From Streptomyces justiciae (GTDB lineage: Bacteria > Actinomycetota > Actinomycetes > Streptomycetales > Streptomycetaceae), in the NCBI RefSeq assembly GCF_015163075.1, contig NZ_JADDXU010000021.1:62001-126000 (forward strand): DNA of 64,000 bases. The letters are read 5' to 3'. Below, one piece after another: positions 48,780 to 57,320 of the stretch (positions are counted from its first letter, which is position 1; the number at the start of each line of letters is the position of its first letter). The notes beneath the pieces are model-generated. The model ran no database searches, had not been told where the DNA came from, and saw only the letters and a list, made by a program, of their open reading frames with translations. A program made the translations under genes and the position numbers.

Positions 48780-49588
48780 AGGTCCCGGGCCACCTTGTCG
48801 ATCAGTTCCGCTGACTCATCAGGGTTGAGAGCCTGAGCTCGAAGAATGCCATATTGAGTGAACAGGTCGCCTAGGTGCGGCTGTTCACTGACGAAGTAGC
48901 CGCCCCCTGGTCCTTCGACGTAGGCGAGCGGGGTGCGCTCGTCGGTTTCCAGCAGGATCATCGGGCCGTTCAGAGAGGCGTGTTCCTCACGGTCACCGGG
49001 CATGACCTGGACCTCGACGTTGCGCCGCTTGCGCACGTGCAGAAGGTGCTCCAGCTGCTCTTTGAGAGCCTGCTTACCGCCCAGCGGGCGCTTCAGGGCG
49101 TGCTCCTCCAGTACGAAACCGAGGACTGGTGCGGGTTTGCGTTCCATCACCCGCTGCCGGTCGAGGCGTGCAGACAGCCTGGTCTCGATCTCCTCGTCCT
49201 CCAGGGGAGGACGCTGCGAGTCGAAGATCGCACGGGCGTAGGCCTCGGTCTGGAGCAGGCCCGGGATCACGTGGTTGGCGTACATGTAGATCGCACTGGC
49301 CTTCGCCTCCAACGCCGCGTAGTCCTCGAACCACGAGGGAAACCGACTGACCTTGAGCTTCCGCGCAGTGGCGAGCAGTGCACCTTGTGCACCGAGCTTC
49401 TCGTCCGCGATCTCGACGAACTGCCCCTTCGGAGCCCGTTCTCCCCGTTCCACCATGGCCACTTGGGACTTGGAGTAACCGACGTACTTGCCCAGTGTCT
49501 CCTGTGTCATCCCAGCTCGCTCCCGGTAGAACCGCAGCAACGAGCCGAACATCTCCAGGTTCCCCGAGCCCTGTTCACCGGAGTGCAC
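48776..49588 (-). CDS. XRE-family regulator, DUF5753 (WhiJ-like)
   Basis: A 270-residue regulator with an N-terminal HTH (FGSLLRFYRERAGMTQETLGKYVGYSKSQVAMVERGERAP, residues about 14-55) and a DUF5753 ligand domain (PGLLQTEAYARAIF; VLGFVLEEHALKRPLG; VQVMPGDREEHASLNGPMILLE). It is the WhiJ-like partner of the adjoining DUF397 gene; such pairs control development or secondary genes. The GTG at 49588 (VHSGEQGSG) is chosen because GGGGAGG lies directly upstream. The palindrome at 49636 in the divergent gap is the likely operator. Confidence 0.88.
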   Translation of the reverse strand: MHSGEQGSGNLEMFGSLLRFYRERAGMTQETLGKYVGYSKSQVAMVERGERAPKGQFVEIADEKLGAQGALLATARKLKVSRFPSWFEDYAALEAKASAIYMYANHVIPGLLQTEAYARAIFDSQRPPLEDEEIETRLSARLDRQRVMERKPAPVLGFVLEEHALKRPLGGKQALKEQLEHLLHVRKRRNVEVQVMPGDREEHASLNGPMILLETDERTPLAYVEGPGGGYFVSEQPHLGDLFTQYGILRAQALNPDESAELIDKVARDL

Positions 49589-49635
49589 AAGGACCTCCCC
49601 AACTACACAGCGCTGCACCACCCTTGCTCAACCCT

Positions 49636-49652
49636 GGTCACAGTATGTGACC
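49636..49652. promoter_or_regulatory. Operator candidate GGTCACA-N3-TGTGACC
   Basis: A perfect 17-bp inverted repeat with 7-bp arms, located in the divergent gap between the XRE gene (start 49588) and the gene at 49672. It is 20 bases before the latter's start. The adjoining WhiJ-like protein is the obvious candidate to bind it. Confidence 0.6.
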
Positions 49653-49671
49653 GCCCGCCACGATTTGCGGC

Positions 49672-50100
49672 ATGAACGAGAGAATCGACGCCCCCTGGAT
49701 CCCGCTCTGGATTCCCGACGCCGGTCACGCCCTGCGGCTCGTCGGCGTGCACTTCGATGCCGTACGGATGAGGGAGCCGCTGGCCGAGCGCGTCGCCTCC
49801 GAGCTGCTGCGCTGTACCGACTTCGACGCGGGACCGATCGTCACCGAGTCCACGGGCGACCGGAACATGTACTTCCTGTTGCCCCCGCAAACCGGCGGCG
49901 CCTATGCATGGCCGCCGGGCGTACGGGTGCTGACACGCAGTCACGGCGGCATGGCTTACGTAGGCGTGCCCGCGCTGACCGGGATCACCTGGCCACTGGG
50001 ATGGCGGTCGGTACCGTCGGCCGGAGTGCCGTTCGTGGACGGGGAGTTGCTGTGGGAGGTGGGGTGCCGGCTCAGTCCCGGGGGAATTCTTCGGTCTTGA
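49672..50100 (+). CDS. Hypothetical protein divergent from WhiJ-like pair
   Basis: A 142-residue soluble protein. Motifs include PWIPLWIPDAGHALRLVGVHFDAVRM, ESTGDRNMYFLLPP and GITWPLGWRSVP. The pattern resembles the small bifunctional primase-polymerase-like proteins found beside WhiJ-type gene pairs, but catalytic residues are not clear and the function is unknown. The start ATG is supported by its position after the palindrome. Its 3' end overlaps the convergent Uma2 gene by 29 bases. Confidence 0.6.
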   Translation: MNERIDAPWIPLWIPDAGHALRLVGVHFDAVRMREPLAERVASELLRCTDFDAGPIVTESTGDRNMYFLLPPQTGGAYAWPPGVRVLTRSHGGMAYVGVPALTGITWPLGWRSVPSAGVPFVDGELLWEVGCRLSPGGILRS

Positions 50101-50668
50101 GGACGAGGTCGACGACGGTGCCGGTCAGGTCGAGGTCGGTGCCGAAGTCGACCTTCGTGGGTTCGGCGTAGTCGCCCTGCTTGGGGTCGGTGTAGATGTA
50201 GCAGCGGCCCTGATAGGGGTCGGCGATGACGTACAGGGGGACCTCGGCCTCAGCGTAGGCGAACCTCTTTGGACCGTAATCGTTGGCGGCCGTGCCTTTG
50301 GAGATCACCTCGGCGACGAACACGACGTCCTGCCAGCGCCAATGGCCCGTGCCGTCCTTCTTCGCCGAGTCCTTGAGCAGGGCGACGTCCGGACAGAAGC
50401 CGTTCTCGTGACCCGGGAAGTCGATACGGACGTCCGAGAACGCTTTGACGTGCATCCCGAACTTGTCTTCCAGCGCCCGCACGATTCGGCGGATGATGAT
50501 CCAGTGCGTGTCCCGCTGCGGCGTCATGTGAACGTTGCCCTCGACGATCTCGACCCTGTAACCCTCGGGGACGGGCATCCGCTCCAGCCGCTCGAACCAC
50601 TCGTCCAAGCGCTCGGTGTTGGCGTCGGCGTCGGCCATCTCGATCCTGTCGGTCTCTACGACGGTCAT
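50072..50668 (-). CDS. Uma2-family (PD-(D/E)XK nuclease-like) protein
   Basis: A 198-residue protein of the Uma2/DUF820 family. The nuclease-like core is seen as YRVEIVEGNVHMTP (Glu), HENGFCPDVALLKD (PD motif) and VVFVAEVISKGTAANDYGPKRFAYAEAEVPLYVIADP with the E-x-(I/S)-K pair. The family is widespread in actinomycetes and cyanobacteria; its cellular role is unclear, and DNA cleavage is inferred from the fold. The ATG at 50668 has GGAGGAG seven bases upstream. It overlaps the preceding convergent gene by 29 bases. Confidence 0.85.
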   Translation of the reverse strand: MTVVETDRIEMADADANTERLDEWFERLERMPVPEGYRVEIVEGNVHMTPQRDTHWIIIRRIVRALEDKFGMHVKAFSDVRIDFPGHENGFCPDVALLKDSAKKDGTGHWRWQDVVFVAEVISKGTAANDYGPKRFAYAEAEVPLYVIADPYQGRCYIYTDPKQGDYAEPTKVDFGTDLDLTGTVVDLVLKTEEFPRD

Positions 50669-50756
50669 CGTGGCGCTCCTCCCCGGCTGCCCCACGGACA
50701 GGTGCAGCCGCGCAGTACAACGATACGCACGGTGATCAGGGTGCGCCGATATTCAG

Positions 50757-51440
50757 TCAGCCTGTTCCGGCCTCGTACGTCTGTCCCCATCCCCAAGCCT
50801 GGTACATCGCCTCCGCGAACGCCCCCGCGATCTTGTGCTCGCCGTCGGCGTTCGGATGGGTCCCGTCGTACGTGTCGACCCTGAAGTCGTACGACACCGG
50901 CGGCGACGCCAGCAGCAGCGGCGAGCGCGGCTCGTCGAGGTCGGCGACCGTCTTCGCGAGCAGCTCGTTGAAGAGGGTGACCTGGGCGGCGAAGTCGGCG
51001 TCCTCCTCGACGCGGACGTTCGTGAGCACCGGGAGGACGACCATCCGGACGCGCGGGTTCGCTTCCCTCGCCGCCGCGATGAAGGCGCGCGCGTTCTCCG
51101 CCGTCTGCTCCGCGTTCGTGTAGAAGCCCAGGTCGATCAGGCCGAGCGAGACGAGCAACACCCCCGCCCGGCACGACCGCACCGCCTCGCCGATCAGCGG
51201 CGTCATGTGGAGCCAGCCCTCGCCCCAGCCGGCCAGGTGGGCGCTCGGGAAGTCGGGGTCGGCGTACTCGTACGACGTCGGCGCGTCCGTCGCCTTGTCG
51301 TGCAGGGTCTCGCGCGGGCCCACCACGGCGAACGGGCCGCCGTACGTGTCGCGCAGGTGCTGCCACATCCGGTAACGCCATGTGTGTTCGCCCGCGCTTC
51401 CGATCGTCATGGAGTCGCCGACGGGCATGAACCTGAGCAT
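50757..51440 (-). CDS. SGNH/GDSL hydrolase
   Basis: A 227-residue lipase/esterase-fold protein. The nucleophile block is MPVGDSMTIGSAG (Ser in GDS), the oxyanion Gly region is VSLGLIDLGF, and the catalytic Asp-His pair is YDGTHPNADG. No signal peptide is seen, so it is cytoplasmic. The substrate is unknown; such enzymes act on acyl or acetyl esters. The ATG at 51440 is chosen because a GAGCGG site precedes it; an in-frame GTG/ATG further up is possible. It is divergent from the beta-propeller gene with 94 bases between. Confidence 0.82.
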   Translation of the reverse strand: MLRFMPVGDSMTIGSAGEHTWRYRMWQHLRDTYGGPFAVVGPRETLHDKATDAPTSYEYADPDFPSAHLAGWGEGWLHMTPLIGEAVRSCRAGVLLVSLGLIDLGFYTNAEQTAENARAFIAAAREANPRVRMVVLPVLTNVRVEEDADFAAQVTLFNELLAKTVADLDEPRSPLLLASPPVSYDFRVDTYDGTHPNADGEHKIAGAFAEAMYQAWGWGQTYEAGTG

Positions 51441-51534
51441 CCGCTCATGATGAACGATCACGGCGAGAGGTGGGGTGTGACAGTCACCACGTGATCACCG
51501 TCCCTCCCCATCCGGGGATGGCAAGCTTGACCGC

Positions 51535-52524
51535 ATGCGTGCGCTACTGGGTGTCGTCGGAGCCTCCGCCCTGCTCCTTCTCATGGGCGCGGCCCCCGCC
51601 GCCGTCGCCGCGGACGGCAAGGGTGACCAGGACTTCACCATCGAGGACTCCCGCATCACCGAGTCCAGCGGCCTCGCCGCCTCCCACCAGCACCCCGGCA
51701 TCTACTGGACGCACAACGACCAGGACACCGGCAGCTACATCTACGCGGTCGACAGCAGCACCGGGAAGACCGTCGCCCGCATCACCCTCGCCGGCGTCGG
51801 TCAGCAGCGGGACGTCGAGGCGATCTCGATCGGGCCCGACAACCAGATCTACGTCGGGGACATCGGCGACAACGATGGTGTGAGCTGGCCGTACGTCTGG
51901 ATCTATCAGCTTCCCGAGCCGAAGAAGCTCGTCGACCAGACCATCCGCGCCAAGCAGTACGTCGTGAAGTACACGGACGGATCGCGCGACGCCGAGTCGA
52001 TGATCGTCCACCCCAAGACCGGGCGCGTCTACATCATCGACAAGCAGGAGGACGGCGGGCATCTGTATGAAGGGCCCGCCAAGCTCTCCACCTCCGGCAC
52101 CAACGTCTTCAAGCCCGTCAAGCCCGTCGACCTCTGGGCCACCGACGCCGCCTTCTCACCGGACGGCCGACACCTCGCCGTACGCGGGTACTTCGGCGGC
52201 ATCTGGTACGACTGGAACGGCGGCGACCTGAAGAAGGAGGGGCGGCTGAGCGTGCCCCTCGGGCAGGGCGAGTCCGTCACCTACTCCGCCGACGGCACCA
52301 AGCTCATGCTCGGCAGCGAGGGTGAGGGGAGTGAGGTCGTCGCGCAGGACGCGCCGGGAGGCGACGGGTCCTCCGACTCGTCGTCCGGGGGCGGGAGTTC
52401 GGCCCAGGGCGGCAGCGGGGACGGCGATGGCGGCAACGGCACCGTCAAGGTCGGTGCCCTCGCCGTCGCGGCCGTCGTCGCCGTCGTGTTCGGGTTCCGG
52501 CGGCTGTTGCGGCCCCGGCGCTGA
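51535..52524 (+). CDS. Secreted, membrane-anchored beta-propeller-like protein
   Basis: A 329-residue exported protein. A signal peptide (LLGVVGASALLLLMGAAPAAVAA) is cut near residue 26. The body has repeated blade-like motifs (GLAASHQHPGIYWTHNDQDTG; VEAISIGPDNQIYVGDIGDND; AESMIVHPKTGRVYIIDKQ; DAAFSPDGRHLAVRGYF), suggesting a beta-propeller. A Gly/Ser-rich stretch near residues 272-300 links to a C-terminal membrane helix (VKVGALAVAAVVAVVFGFRRLLRPRR) that anchors it outside the cell. The role is unknown. It converges on the TetR gene, with one base between the stops. Confidence 0.75.
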   Translation: MRALLGVVGASALLLLMGAAPAAVAADGKGDQDFTIEDSRITESSGLAASHQHPGIYWTHNDQDTGSYIYAVDSSTGKTVARITLAGVGQQRDVEAISIGPDNQIYVGDIGDNDGVSWPYVWIYQLPEPKKLVDQTIRAKQYVVKYTDGSRDAESMIVHPKTGRVYIIDKQEDGGHLYEGPAKLSTSGTNVFKPVKPVDLWATDAAFSPDGRHLAVRGYFGGIWYDWNGGDLKKEGRLSVPLGQGESVTYSADGTKLMLGSEGEGSEVVAQDAPGGDGSSDSSSGGGSSAQGGSGDGDGGNGTVKVGALAVAAVVAVVFGFRRLLRPRR

Positions 52525-52525
52525 C

Positions 52526-53308
52526 CTACTGGTCCTGGTCCTGGTCCTGGTCCGCCGACCGGCGGCGTGCCACCAGCACTTCCAGGCCGTCGAGCATCCG
52601 TTGCAGCCCGAACTCGAAGTGGTCGAAGTCGGTGCCGAAAGCGTCGTCGGAGAGAGTGGCGAGGAGCGGGTAGCGGCCGGACGCCATGACCTTCTCCAGC
52701 ATCGGCACCTGCGCCTGCCAGAACTCCGTGTCCGTCAGGCCCGTCCGGCGTTCCACCTCCTGCTGGTACAGCTGGGTGCGGGCGGCGCCGACGACGTAAC
52801 CGTCGACCATGATGATCGCCGAGACCAGCTCGGGATCGGTCAGGCCCATCGGCTTGATACGGCTGAGGATCTTCTCCATGCCGTCCAGCGCGCTGGGGCC
52901 GAGGATCGGGCGGGACTGGTTGACCTGGAGCAGCCAGGGATGGCGGCGATAGAGGGCGAGGGTGGCCCGGCCCAGCGCCTCCAGGGCTGAGCGCCAGCTT
53001 CCGTCGCCCACGTCCGCCGGGTTCTCCGAGGGGCGCTGGACCCGGTCCAGCATCAGGTCGAGGAGCTCGCCCTTGCCGGGGACGTAGCGGTACAGCGACA
53101 TGGTGCCGGTGCCGAGTTCGCCGGCGATCCGCCGCATCGATACCGCCTCCAGACCCTCCGCGTCCGCGACCCGGACGGCCGCTTCCACGATCCGGTCGAG
53201 GGTGAGGGTGGGCTTCGGCCCGCGGCTGGGGCGCTTGCCGGTGTCCCACAGCAGTTCGAGCGTGCGCGCGATGTCGCCGCTGCCACTGGTCTCCGCGCTG
53301 CTCGTCAT
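52526..53308 (-). CDS. TetR-family regulator of the ABC exporter
   Basis: A 260-residue regulator. The HTH lies at residues about 36-85 (LTLDRIVEAAVRVADAEGLEAVSMRRIAGELGTGTMSLYRYVPGKGELLDLMLDRV), preceded by a Pro/Arg/Lys stretch, and the C-terminal part is the TetR_C ligand domain. The extreme C-terminus is DQDQDQDQ, encoded by four CTGGTC repeats (52529-52552), a slippage-prone hexamer. It is divergent from the ABC genes; two GTACGG(C/T)GTAC sites between them are the likely operators for both. The inducer is unknown. Confidence 0.87.
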   Translation of the reverse strand: MTSSAETSGSGDIARTLELLWDTGKRPSRGPKPTLTLDRIVEAAVRVADAEGLEAVSMRRIAGELGTGTMSLYRYVPGKGELLDLMLDRVQRPSENPADVGDGSWRSALEALGRATLALYRRHPWLLQVNQSRPILGPSALDGMEKILSRIKPMGLTDPELVSAIIMVDGYVVGAARTQLYQQEVERRTGLTDTEFWQAQVPMLEKVMASGRYPLLATLSDDAFGTDFDHFEFGLQRMLDGLEVLVARRRSADQDQDQDQ

Positions 53309-53340
53309 GGGGGCAGTCTAGTTCCGTCCGAAAAAACTGG

Positions 53341-53372
53341 GTACGGCGTACGCTCAATCGGGTACGGTGTAC
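53341..53372. promoter_or_regulatory. Twin operator sites GTACGG(C/T)GTAC
   Basis: GTACGGCGTAC (53341-53351) and GTACGGTGTAC (53362-53372) are two near-identical palindromic sites whose centres are 21 bases apart, two DNA turns. They lie between divergent tetR and the ABC ATPase gene, close to both starts. Confidence 0.75.
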
Positions 53373-53408
53373 TCAGTTAATGGACAGCAGGGCGAGCAAG
53401 GGGGACCC

Positions 53409-54383
53409 ATGACCATCGACGGATACGCCGTCCACGCCGAGGCGCTGGAGAAGCGGTACGGCGAGAAGCGCGCCCTCGACGGCTTCGACCTGGCCGTCCG
53501 CGAGGGCACCGTGCACGGACTGCTCGGGCCCAACGGCGCAGGCAAGACCACCGCTGTACGCATCCTGTCCACGCTCGTCCGGCTCGACGGCGGGCGGGCG
53601 GAGGTGGCCGGCCTGGACGTCGCCTCGCGGGCGCGCGAGGTGCGGGCGCGCATCGGGCTCACCGGGCAGTATGCGGCCGTGGACGAGGTGCTCACCGGGC
53701 GGCAGAACCTGGAGATGTTCGGCCGCCTCTTCCACCTAGGCGGCCGGCGCGCCAAGGCGCGGGCCGTGGAGCTGCTGGAGCAGTTCGACCTCACCGACGC
53801 CGCGGACAAGGGCGTCGGCAAGTACAGCGGCGGCATGCGGCGCCGGCTCGACCTGGCCGCCTCGATGATCCTCGCCCCGGCCGTCCTCTTCCTCGACGAG
53901 CCGACGACCGGCCTCGATCCCCGCAGTCGCGGCGAAGTCTGGGATTCCGTACGCGAGTTGGTGGCCGGCGGCACGACCGTGCTGCTCACCACGCAGTACC
54001 TGGAGGAGGCCGACCGGCTGGCCTCCCGCATCACCGTCATCGACCAGGGGCGGGCCATCGCCGACGACACCCCGGACGGGCTGAAGGGCAGGATCGGCGG
54101 CGACCGCATCGAGGTCGTCGTCGCCGAACGGGCCGACATCCCGCAGGTGGTGAAGGTCGTCGCCCGGGTCTCGGACGGCGAACCCGAGGCGGAGGAGGGC
54201 GAGTTGCGGGTCCACGCCCCCGTCGTCGACCGGGTCTCCGCGCTCACCGAGGTCGCCCGCACCCTCCAGGACGAGGGCGTCCGGGTGGAGGACATCGGGC
54301 TGCGCAGGCCCAGCCTCGACGACGTGTTCCTGCGCCTGACCGGACACCGCACGGAGACGGAGACAGAGGAGGCCGCCGCATGA
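53409..54383 (+). CDS. ABC transporter ATP-binding protein (DrrA-like)
   Basis: A 324-residue daunorubicin-resistance-type ATPase. Walker A is GLLGPNGAGKTTAVRIL near residues 38-52, the signature is KYSGGMRRRLDLAAS, Walker B is PAVLFLDEPTTGLDP, and the H-loop is LLTTQYLEEADRL. The C-terminal 100 residues hold the DrrA accessory domain (RRPSLDDVFLRLTG). It powers export by the permease whose start overlaps its stop. GGGGG before ATG 53409 is the ribosome site. The operon is probably controlled by the divergent TetR protein through the twin operators. Confidence 0.95.
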   Translation: MTIDGYAVHAEALEKRYGEKRALDGFDLAVREGTVHGLLGPNGAGKTTAVRILSTLVRLDGGRAEVAGLDVASRAREVRARIGLTGQYAAVDEVLTGRQNLEMFGRLFHLGGRRAKARAVELLEQFDLTDAADKGVGKYSGGMRRRLDLAASMILAPAVLFLDEPTTGLDPRSRGEVWDSVRELVAGGTTVLLTTQYLEEADRLASRITVIDQGRAIADDTPDGLKGRIGGDRIEVVVAERADIPQVVKVVARVSDGEPEAEEGELRVHAPVVDRVSALTEVARTLQDEGVRVEDIGLRRPSLDDVFLRLTGHRTETETEEAAA

Positions 54384-55207
54384 GCGCGAGCACGAGCGTG
54401 AACAGCTTGGAAGCGACCCGCGGCCGGACGTACTGGGTCCTGGCCGACGTCTGGAACATCGTCCGCCGCGGCCTCACCCACTACCAGCGCCAACCGATCA
54501 ACATCGCCTGGCAGTTGGGCTTCCCGATCCTCTCCGTTTTGCTCTACGGCTATGTCTTCGGCAGCGCCATGCAGGTGCCCGGCGGCGGGGACTACAAGGA
54601 CTTCCTGATGCCGGGGATGTTTGTGATGACGATGGCCTTCGGCTTCATCAACACCGCGACCCTGGTGGTGTACGACGCCACGAAGGGCGTGATCGACCGG
54701 TTCCGGTCCATGCCGATGGCGTCCGCGGCCGTCGTCGCCGGACGCGGGGTCACCGATCTGCTCGTCGCCTGCGCCGAGTTGGCCATCATGATGCTGACCG
54801 CGCTCGCCATGGGCTGGCGGCCGGACGGCGGGTTCGGCTTCCTCGCGGCCTTCGGGCTGCTGCTGTGGCTGCGGTTCGCGCTGATCTGGATCGGGGTGTG
54901 GCTGGGGCTCATCGTCCCCAACCCGGAGGCGGCGGGCGGCCTGTTCGCGGTGGCCTTCCCCCTCACGATGATCTCCAGCATCTTCGTCGCGCCCCAGCTC
55001 ATGCCCGACTGGCTGGGCCATGTGGCCGCCTGGAACCCGATCTCCTCCACGGCCGCCGCGACCCGCGACCTGTTCGGCACGCCGGTGGGCGGCGGGGACT
55101 CGTGGGTGGAGCAGCACGCGCTGCTGATGGCGTGCGCGTGGCCGGTGATCCTGACGGCGGTCTTCCTGCCCCTCGCGGTACGCAGGTTCCAGAAGCTCAG
55201 TCGGTAG
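54380..55207 (+). CDS. ABC transporter permease (DrrB-like)
   Basis: A 275-residue membrane protein with six predicted helices and the ABC-2 layout: an N-terminal amphipathic segment (ADVWNIVRRGLTHYQRQP), PILSVLLYGYVFGSAM as TM1, FLMPGMFVMTMAFGFINTA, and the typical closing block IFVAPQLMPDWLGHVAAWNPISS. With the DrrA-like ATPase it would expel lipophilic drugs or lipids. The start overlaps the ATPase stop as ATGA (54380-54383), so they are translationally coupled. Confidence 0.93.
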   Translation: MSASTSVNSLEATRGRTYWVLADVWNIVRRGLTHYQRQPINIAWQLGFPILSVLLYGYVFGSAMQVPGGGDYKDFLMPGMFVMTMAFGFINTATLVVYDATKGVIDRFRSMPMASAAVVAGRGVTDLLVACAELAIMMLTALAMGWRPDGGFGFLAAFGLLLWLRFALIWIGVWLGLIVPNPEAAGGLFAVAFPLTMISSIFVAPQLMPDWLGHVAAWNPISSTAAATRDLFGTPVGGGDSWVEQHALLMACAWPVILTAVFLPLAVRRFQKLSR

Positions 55208-55258
55208 CGTCACGTGTCTTGACGTGTTCATGTGACCTGACTTCCATGGGGGGAGCGG

Positions 55259-55280
55259 GTGATGGGAGCGCTCCCATCAC
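55259..55280. promoter_or_regulatory. CebR box upstream of cellulase
   Basis: The core TGGGAGCGCTCCCA (55263-55276) equals the known CebR operator exactly, and the palindrome continues perfectly to 22 bases (55259-55280). CebR is the cellobiose- and cellotriose-responsive LacI-type repressor of cellulolytic streptomycetes. Confidence 0.9.
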
Positions 55281-55316
55281 GTTCCGGGCCCGCGCTCCCC
55301 GAGAGAAGGCAGCGAC

Positions 55317-56834
55317 ATGTTCCGCACCTTGCGAAGAGCGTTGTGCGCGGCGGCGCTTCTGATACCGCTCCTGGCCGGCGTCAGCCCCTCGGCCCAGGCG
55401 GCCGAGGCTGCCGCCGGTGCCGGTTACTGGCACACCAGCGGGCGCCAGATCCTGGACGCGAACGGCCAGGCGGTCCGGGTCGCCGGGATCAACTGGTTCG
55501 GCTTCGAGACCAGCAACCACGTCGTCCACGGCCTCTGGTCCCGCGACTACAAGTCCATGATCGACCAGATGAAATCGCTGGGCTACAACACCCTCCGTAT
55601 CCCGTTCAGCGACGACATCTTCAAGTCCGGGACCGTCCCCAACAGCATCGACTTCAGCAGCGGCAAGAACGCCGACCTCCAGGGGCTCAGCTCCCTGGGC
55701 GTGCTGGACAAGATCGTGGCGTACGCCGGACAGGACGGCCTCAAGGTCATCCTCGACCGGCACCGCCCGGACTCCGCCGGCCAGTCGGCGCTCTGGTACA
55801 CGAGCGCGGTCCCCGAGTCGACGTGGATCGCCAACCTGAAGGCCCTGGCGACGCGTTACCTCGGCCAGGACACCGTCGTCGGCATCGACCTGCACAACGA
55901 GCCGCACGACCCGGCCTGTTGGGGCTGCGGCGACACGGCCACCGACTGGCGGCTGGCCGCCCAGCGGGCCGGCAACGCGGTCCTCTCCGTCAACCCCGAC
56001 CTGCTGATCTTCGTCGAGGGCGTGCAGACCTTCAACGGCGTCTCCGGCTGGTGGGGCGGCAACCTCATGGGCGTCGCCCAGTACCCGGTGAACCTGAGCG
56101 TCGCCAACCGGGTCGTCTACTCCGCCCACGACTACGCCACGTCCGTCGCCCAGCAGAGCTGGTTCAGCGATCCGTCCTTCCCCGCGAACATGCCGGGGAT
56201 CTGGGACAAGTACTGGGGCTACATCTTCAAGCAGAACATCGCGCCCGTGTGGGTGGGCGAGTTCGGCACGACGCTCCAGTCGACCGTCGACCAGAAGTGG
56301 CTGGCGGCACTCGTGGACTACCTGCGGCCGACGTCGACGTACGGCTCGGACTCCTTCCACTGGACCTTCTGGTCCTGGAACCCCAACTCCGGTGACACGG
56401 GCGGGATTCTGAAGGACGACTGGCAGACCGTCGACACCGTGAAGGACGGGTACCTGGCGAGCATCAAGGCACCGGGCTTCCCGTCGAACGGTGGCGGCGG
56501 TGGCGGAGGGGGCGGGGGTGGCGGCGGTGGTACGGCGGCCTGCACCGCCGCCTACACCGTCAGCAGCGACTGGGGCGGCGGCTTCAACGCCGAGGTGAAG
56601 GTCACCAACTCCGGTACCACCGCACTCAGTTCCTGGAAGGTGACCTGGACCTGGAGCGGGTCGCAGCAGATCACCAACATGTGGAACGCGTCCTACACCC
56701 AGTCCGGCGCGACCGTGACCGCCACCAACGCCGCACACAACGGGACGGTGGCCGTGGGCGGTTCGGCGAGCTTCGGGTTCGGCGGGGCGCCCGGGGGTGG
56801 GGGTGTGCCGACGGTGACCTGCACGGCGAGCTGA
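55317..56834 (+). CDS. Secreted GH5 endoglucanase with CBM2
   Basis: A 505-residue secreted cellulase. After a Sec signal peptide (AQA, about residue 28) comes a glycoside hydrolase family 5 domain (about 35-385). Acid/base Glu195 is in GIDLHNEPHDP and nucleophile Glu315 is in VWVGEFGTT. A 14-residue poly-Gly linker (about 390-404) leads to a family 2 cellulose-binding module (CTAAYTVSSDWGGGF; WNASYTQSG; VPTVTCTAS). It cleaves beta-1,4-glucans. Transcription is likely repressed by CebR until cellobiose appears. A strong hairpin follows the stop. Confidence 0.95.
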   Translation: MFRTLRRALCAAALLIPLLAGVSPSAQAAEAAAGAGYWHTSGRQILDANGQAVRVAGINWFGFETSNHVVHGLWSRDYKSMIDQMKSLGYNTLRIPFSDDIFKSGTVPNSIDFSSGKNADLQGLSSLGVLDKIVAYAGQDGLKVILDRHRPDSAGQSALWYTSAVPESTWIANLKALATRYLGQDTVVGIDLHNEPHDPACWGCGDTATDWRLAAQRAGNAVLSVNPDLLIFVEGVQTFNGVSGWWGGNLMGVAQYPVNLSVANRVVYSAHDYATSVAQQSWFSDPSFPANMPGIWDKYWGYIFKQNIAPVWVGEFGTTLQSTVDQKWLAALVDYLRPTSTYGSDSFHWTFWSWNPNSGDTGGILKDDWQTVDTVKDGYLASIKAPGFPSNGGGGGGGGGGGGGGTAACTAAYTVSSDWGGGFNAEVKVTNSGTTALSSWKVTWTWSGSQQITNMWNASYTQSGATVTATNAAHNGTVAVGGSASFGFGGAPGGGGVPTVTCTAS

Positions 56835-56855
56835 GCGATCGTCCGGAACAGGGCG

Positions 56856-56886
56856 GATCCGGCCGGTGTCACGCGCCGGCCGGATC
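56856..56886 (+). terminator. Hairpin terminator after cellulase gene
   Basis: GATCCGGCCGG (56856-56866) pairs perfectly with CCGGCCGGATC (56876-56886) around a 9-nt loop, 22 bases after the cellulase stop. No U-run follows. Confidence 0.8.
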
Positions 56887-56939
56887 TCTGGCTCTACGAT
56901 GAACATCTCCGGGGCCGCTCAGGGGAGGAACGCGGACAG

Positions 56940-57320
56940 GTGCAGATAGTCATCACTTCCGGCGACGATCCGACGGACATGCCTTCGCTGCGACGGTGGC
57001 TGATGGCGGAACCTGAACTGCGCGGCCGGGCCGTTGTCTCCACCAGGCCCGCGACCGGTGGGCCAGGGCACATGGGTGGAGCCCTGGACGCGGTCGACGT
57101 CGTACTCTCCAACGGCATCGATCTGGCATCCCTCATCGTCTCCATCGCCGCATGGCGCGCCTCACGTCCGAGGCCGCCACAGATCACACTGGAACGCGAC
57201 GGCTCGGTCATCACCCTGCGGGACAGCTCGCCCGAAACGGTCGAGCGGATTCTGCGCGAGTGGAACGGCGGCCCCGGTGCCGCGCCGGTGAGGCCGGACG
57301 GGGACGCTGATCAGCCGTGA
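56940..57320 (+). CDS. EACC1-like effector-associated constant component
   Basis: A 126-residue protein. The pattern DVVLSNGIDLASLIVSIAAWRASRPRPPQITLERDGSVITLRD (seen in pieces) matches the EACC1 family, small proteins coded beside caspase, trypsin or NTPase conflict genes in multicellular bacteria and thought to couple sensing to the effector. There is one hydrophobic stretch near residues 60-72 and no signal peptide. The GTG at 56940 has GGAGG about 12 bases upstream. Its stop overlaps the caspase start (GTGA, 57317-57320), so the two form one coupled module. The exact function is inferred from the published family. Confidence 0.72.
   Translation: MQIVITSGDDPTDMPSLRRWLMAEPELRGRAVVSTRPATGGPGHMGGALDAVDVVLSNGIDLASLIVSIAAWRASRPRPPQITLERDGSVITLRDSSPETVERILREWNGGPGAAPVRPDGDADQP

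Noticed and set aside
53354..55231. A 625-codon minus frame over the ABC operon.
   Set aside because: It is antisense to two clear ABC genes and has no family features.
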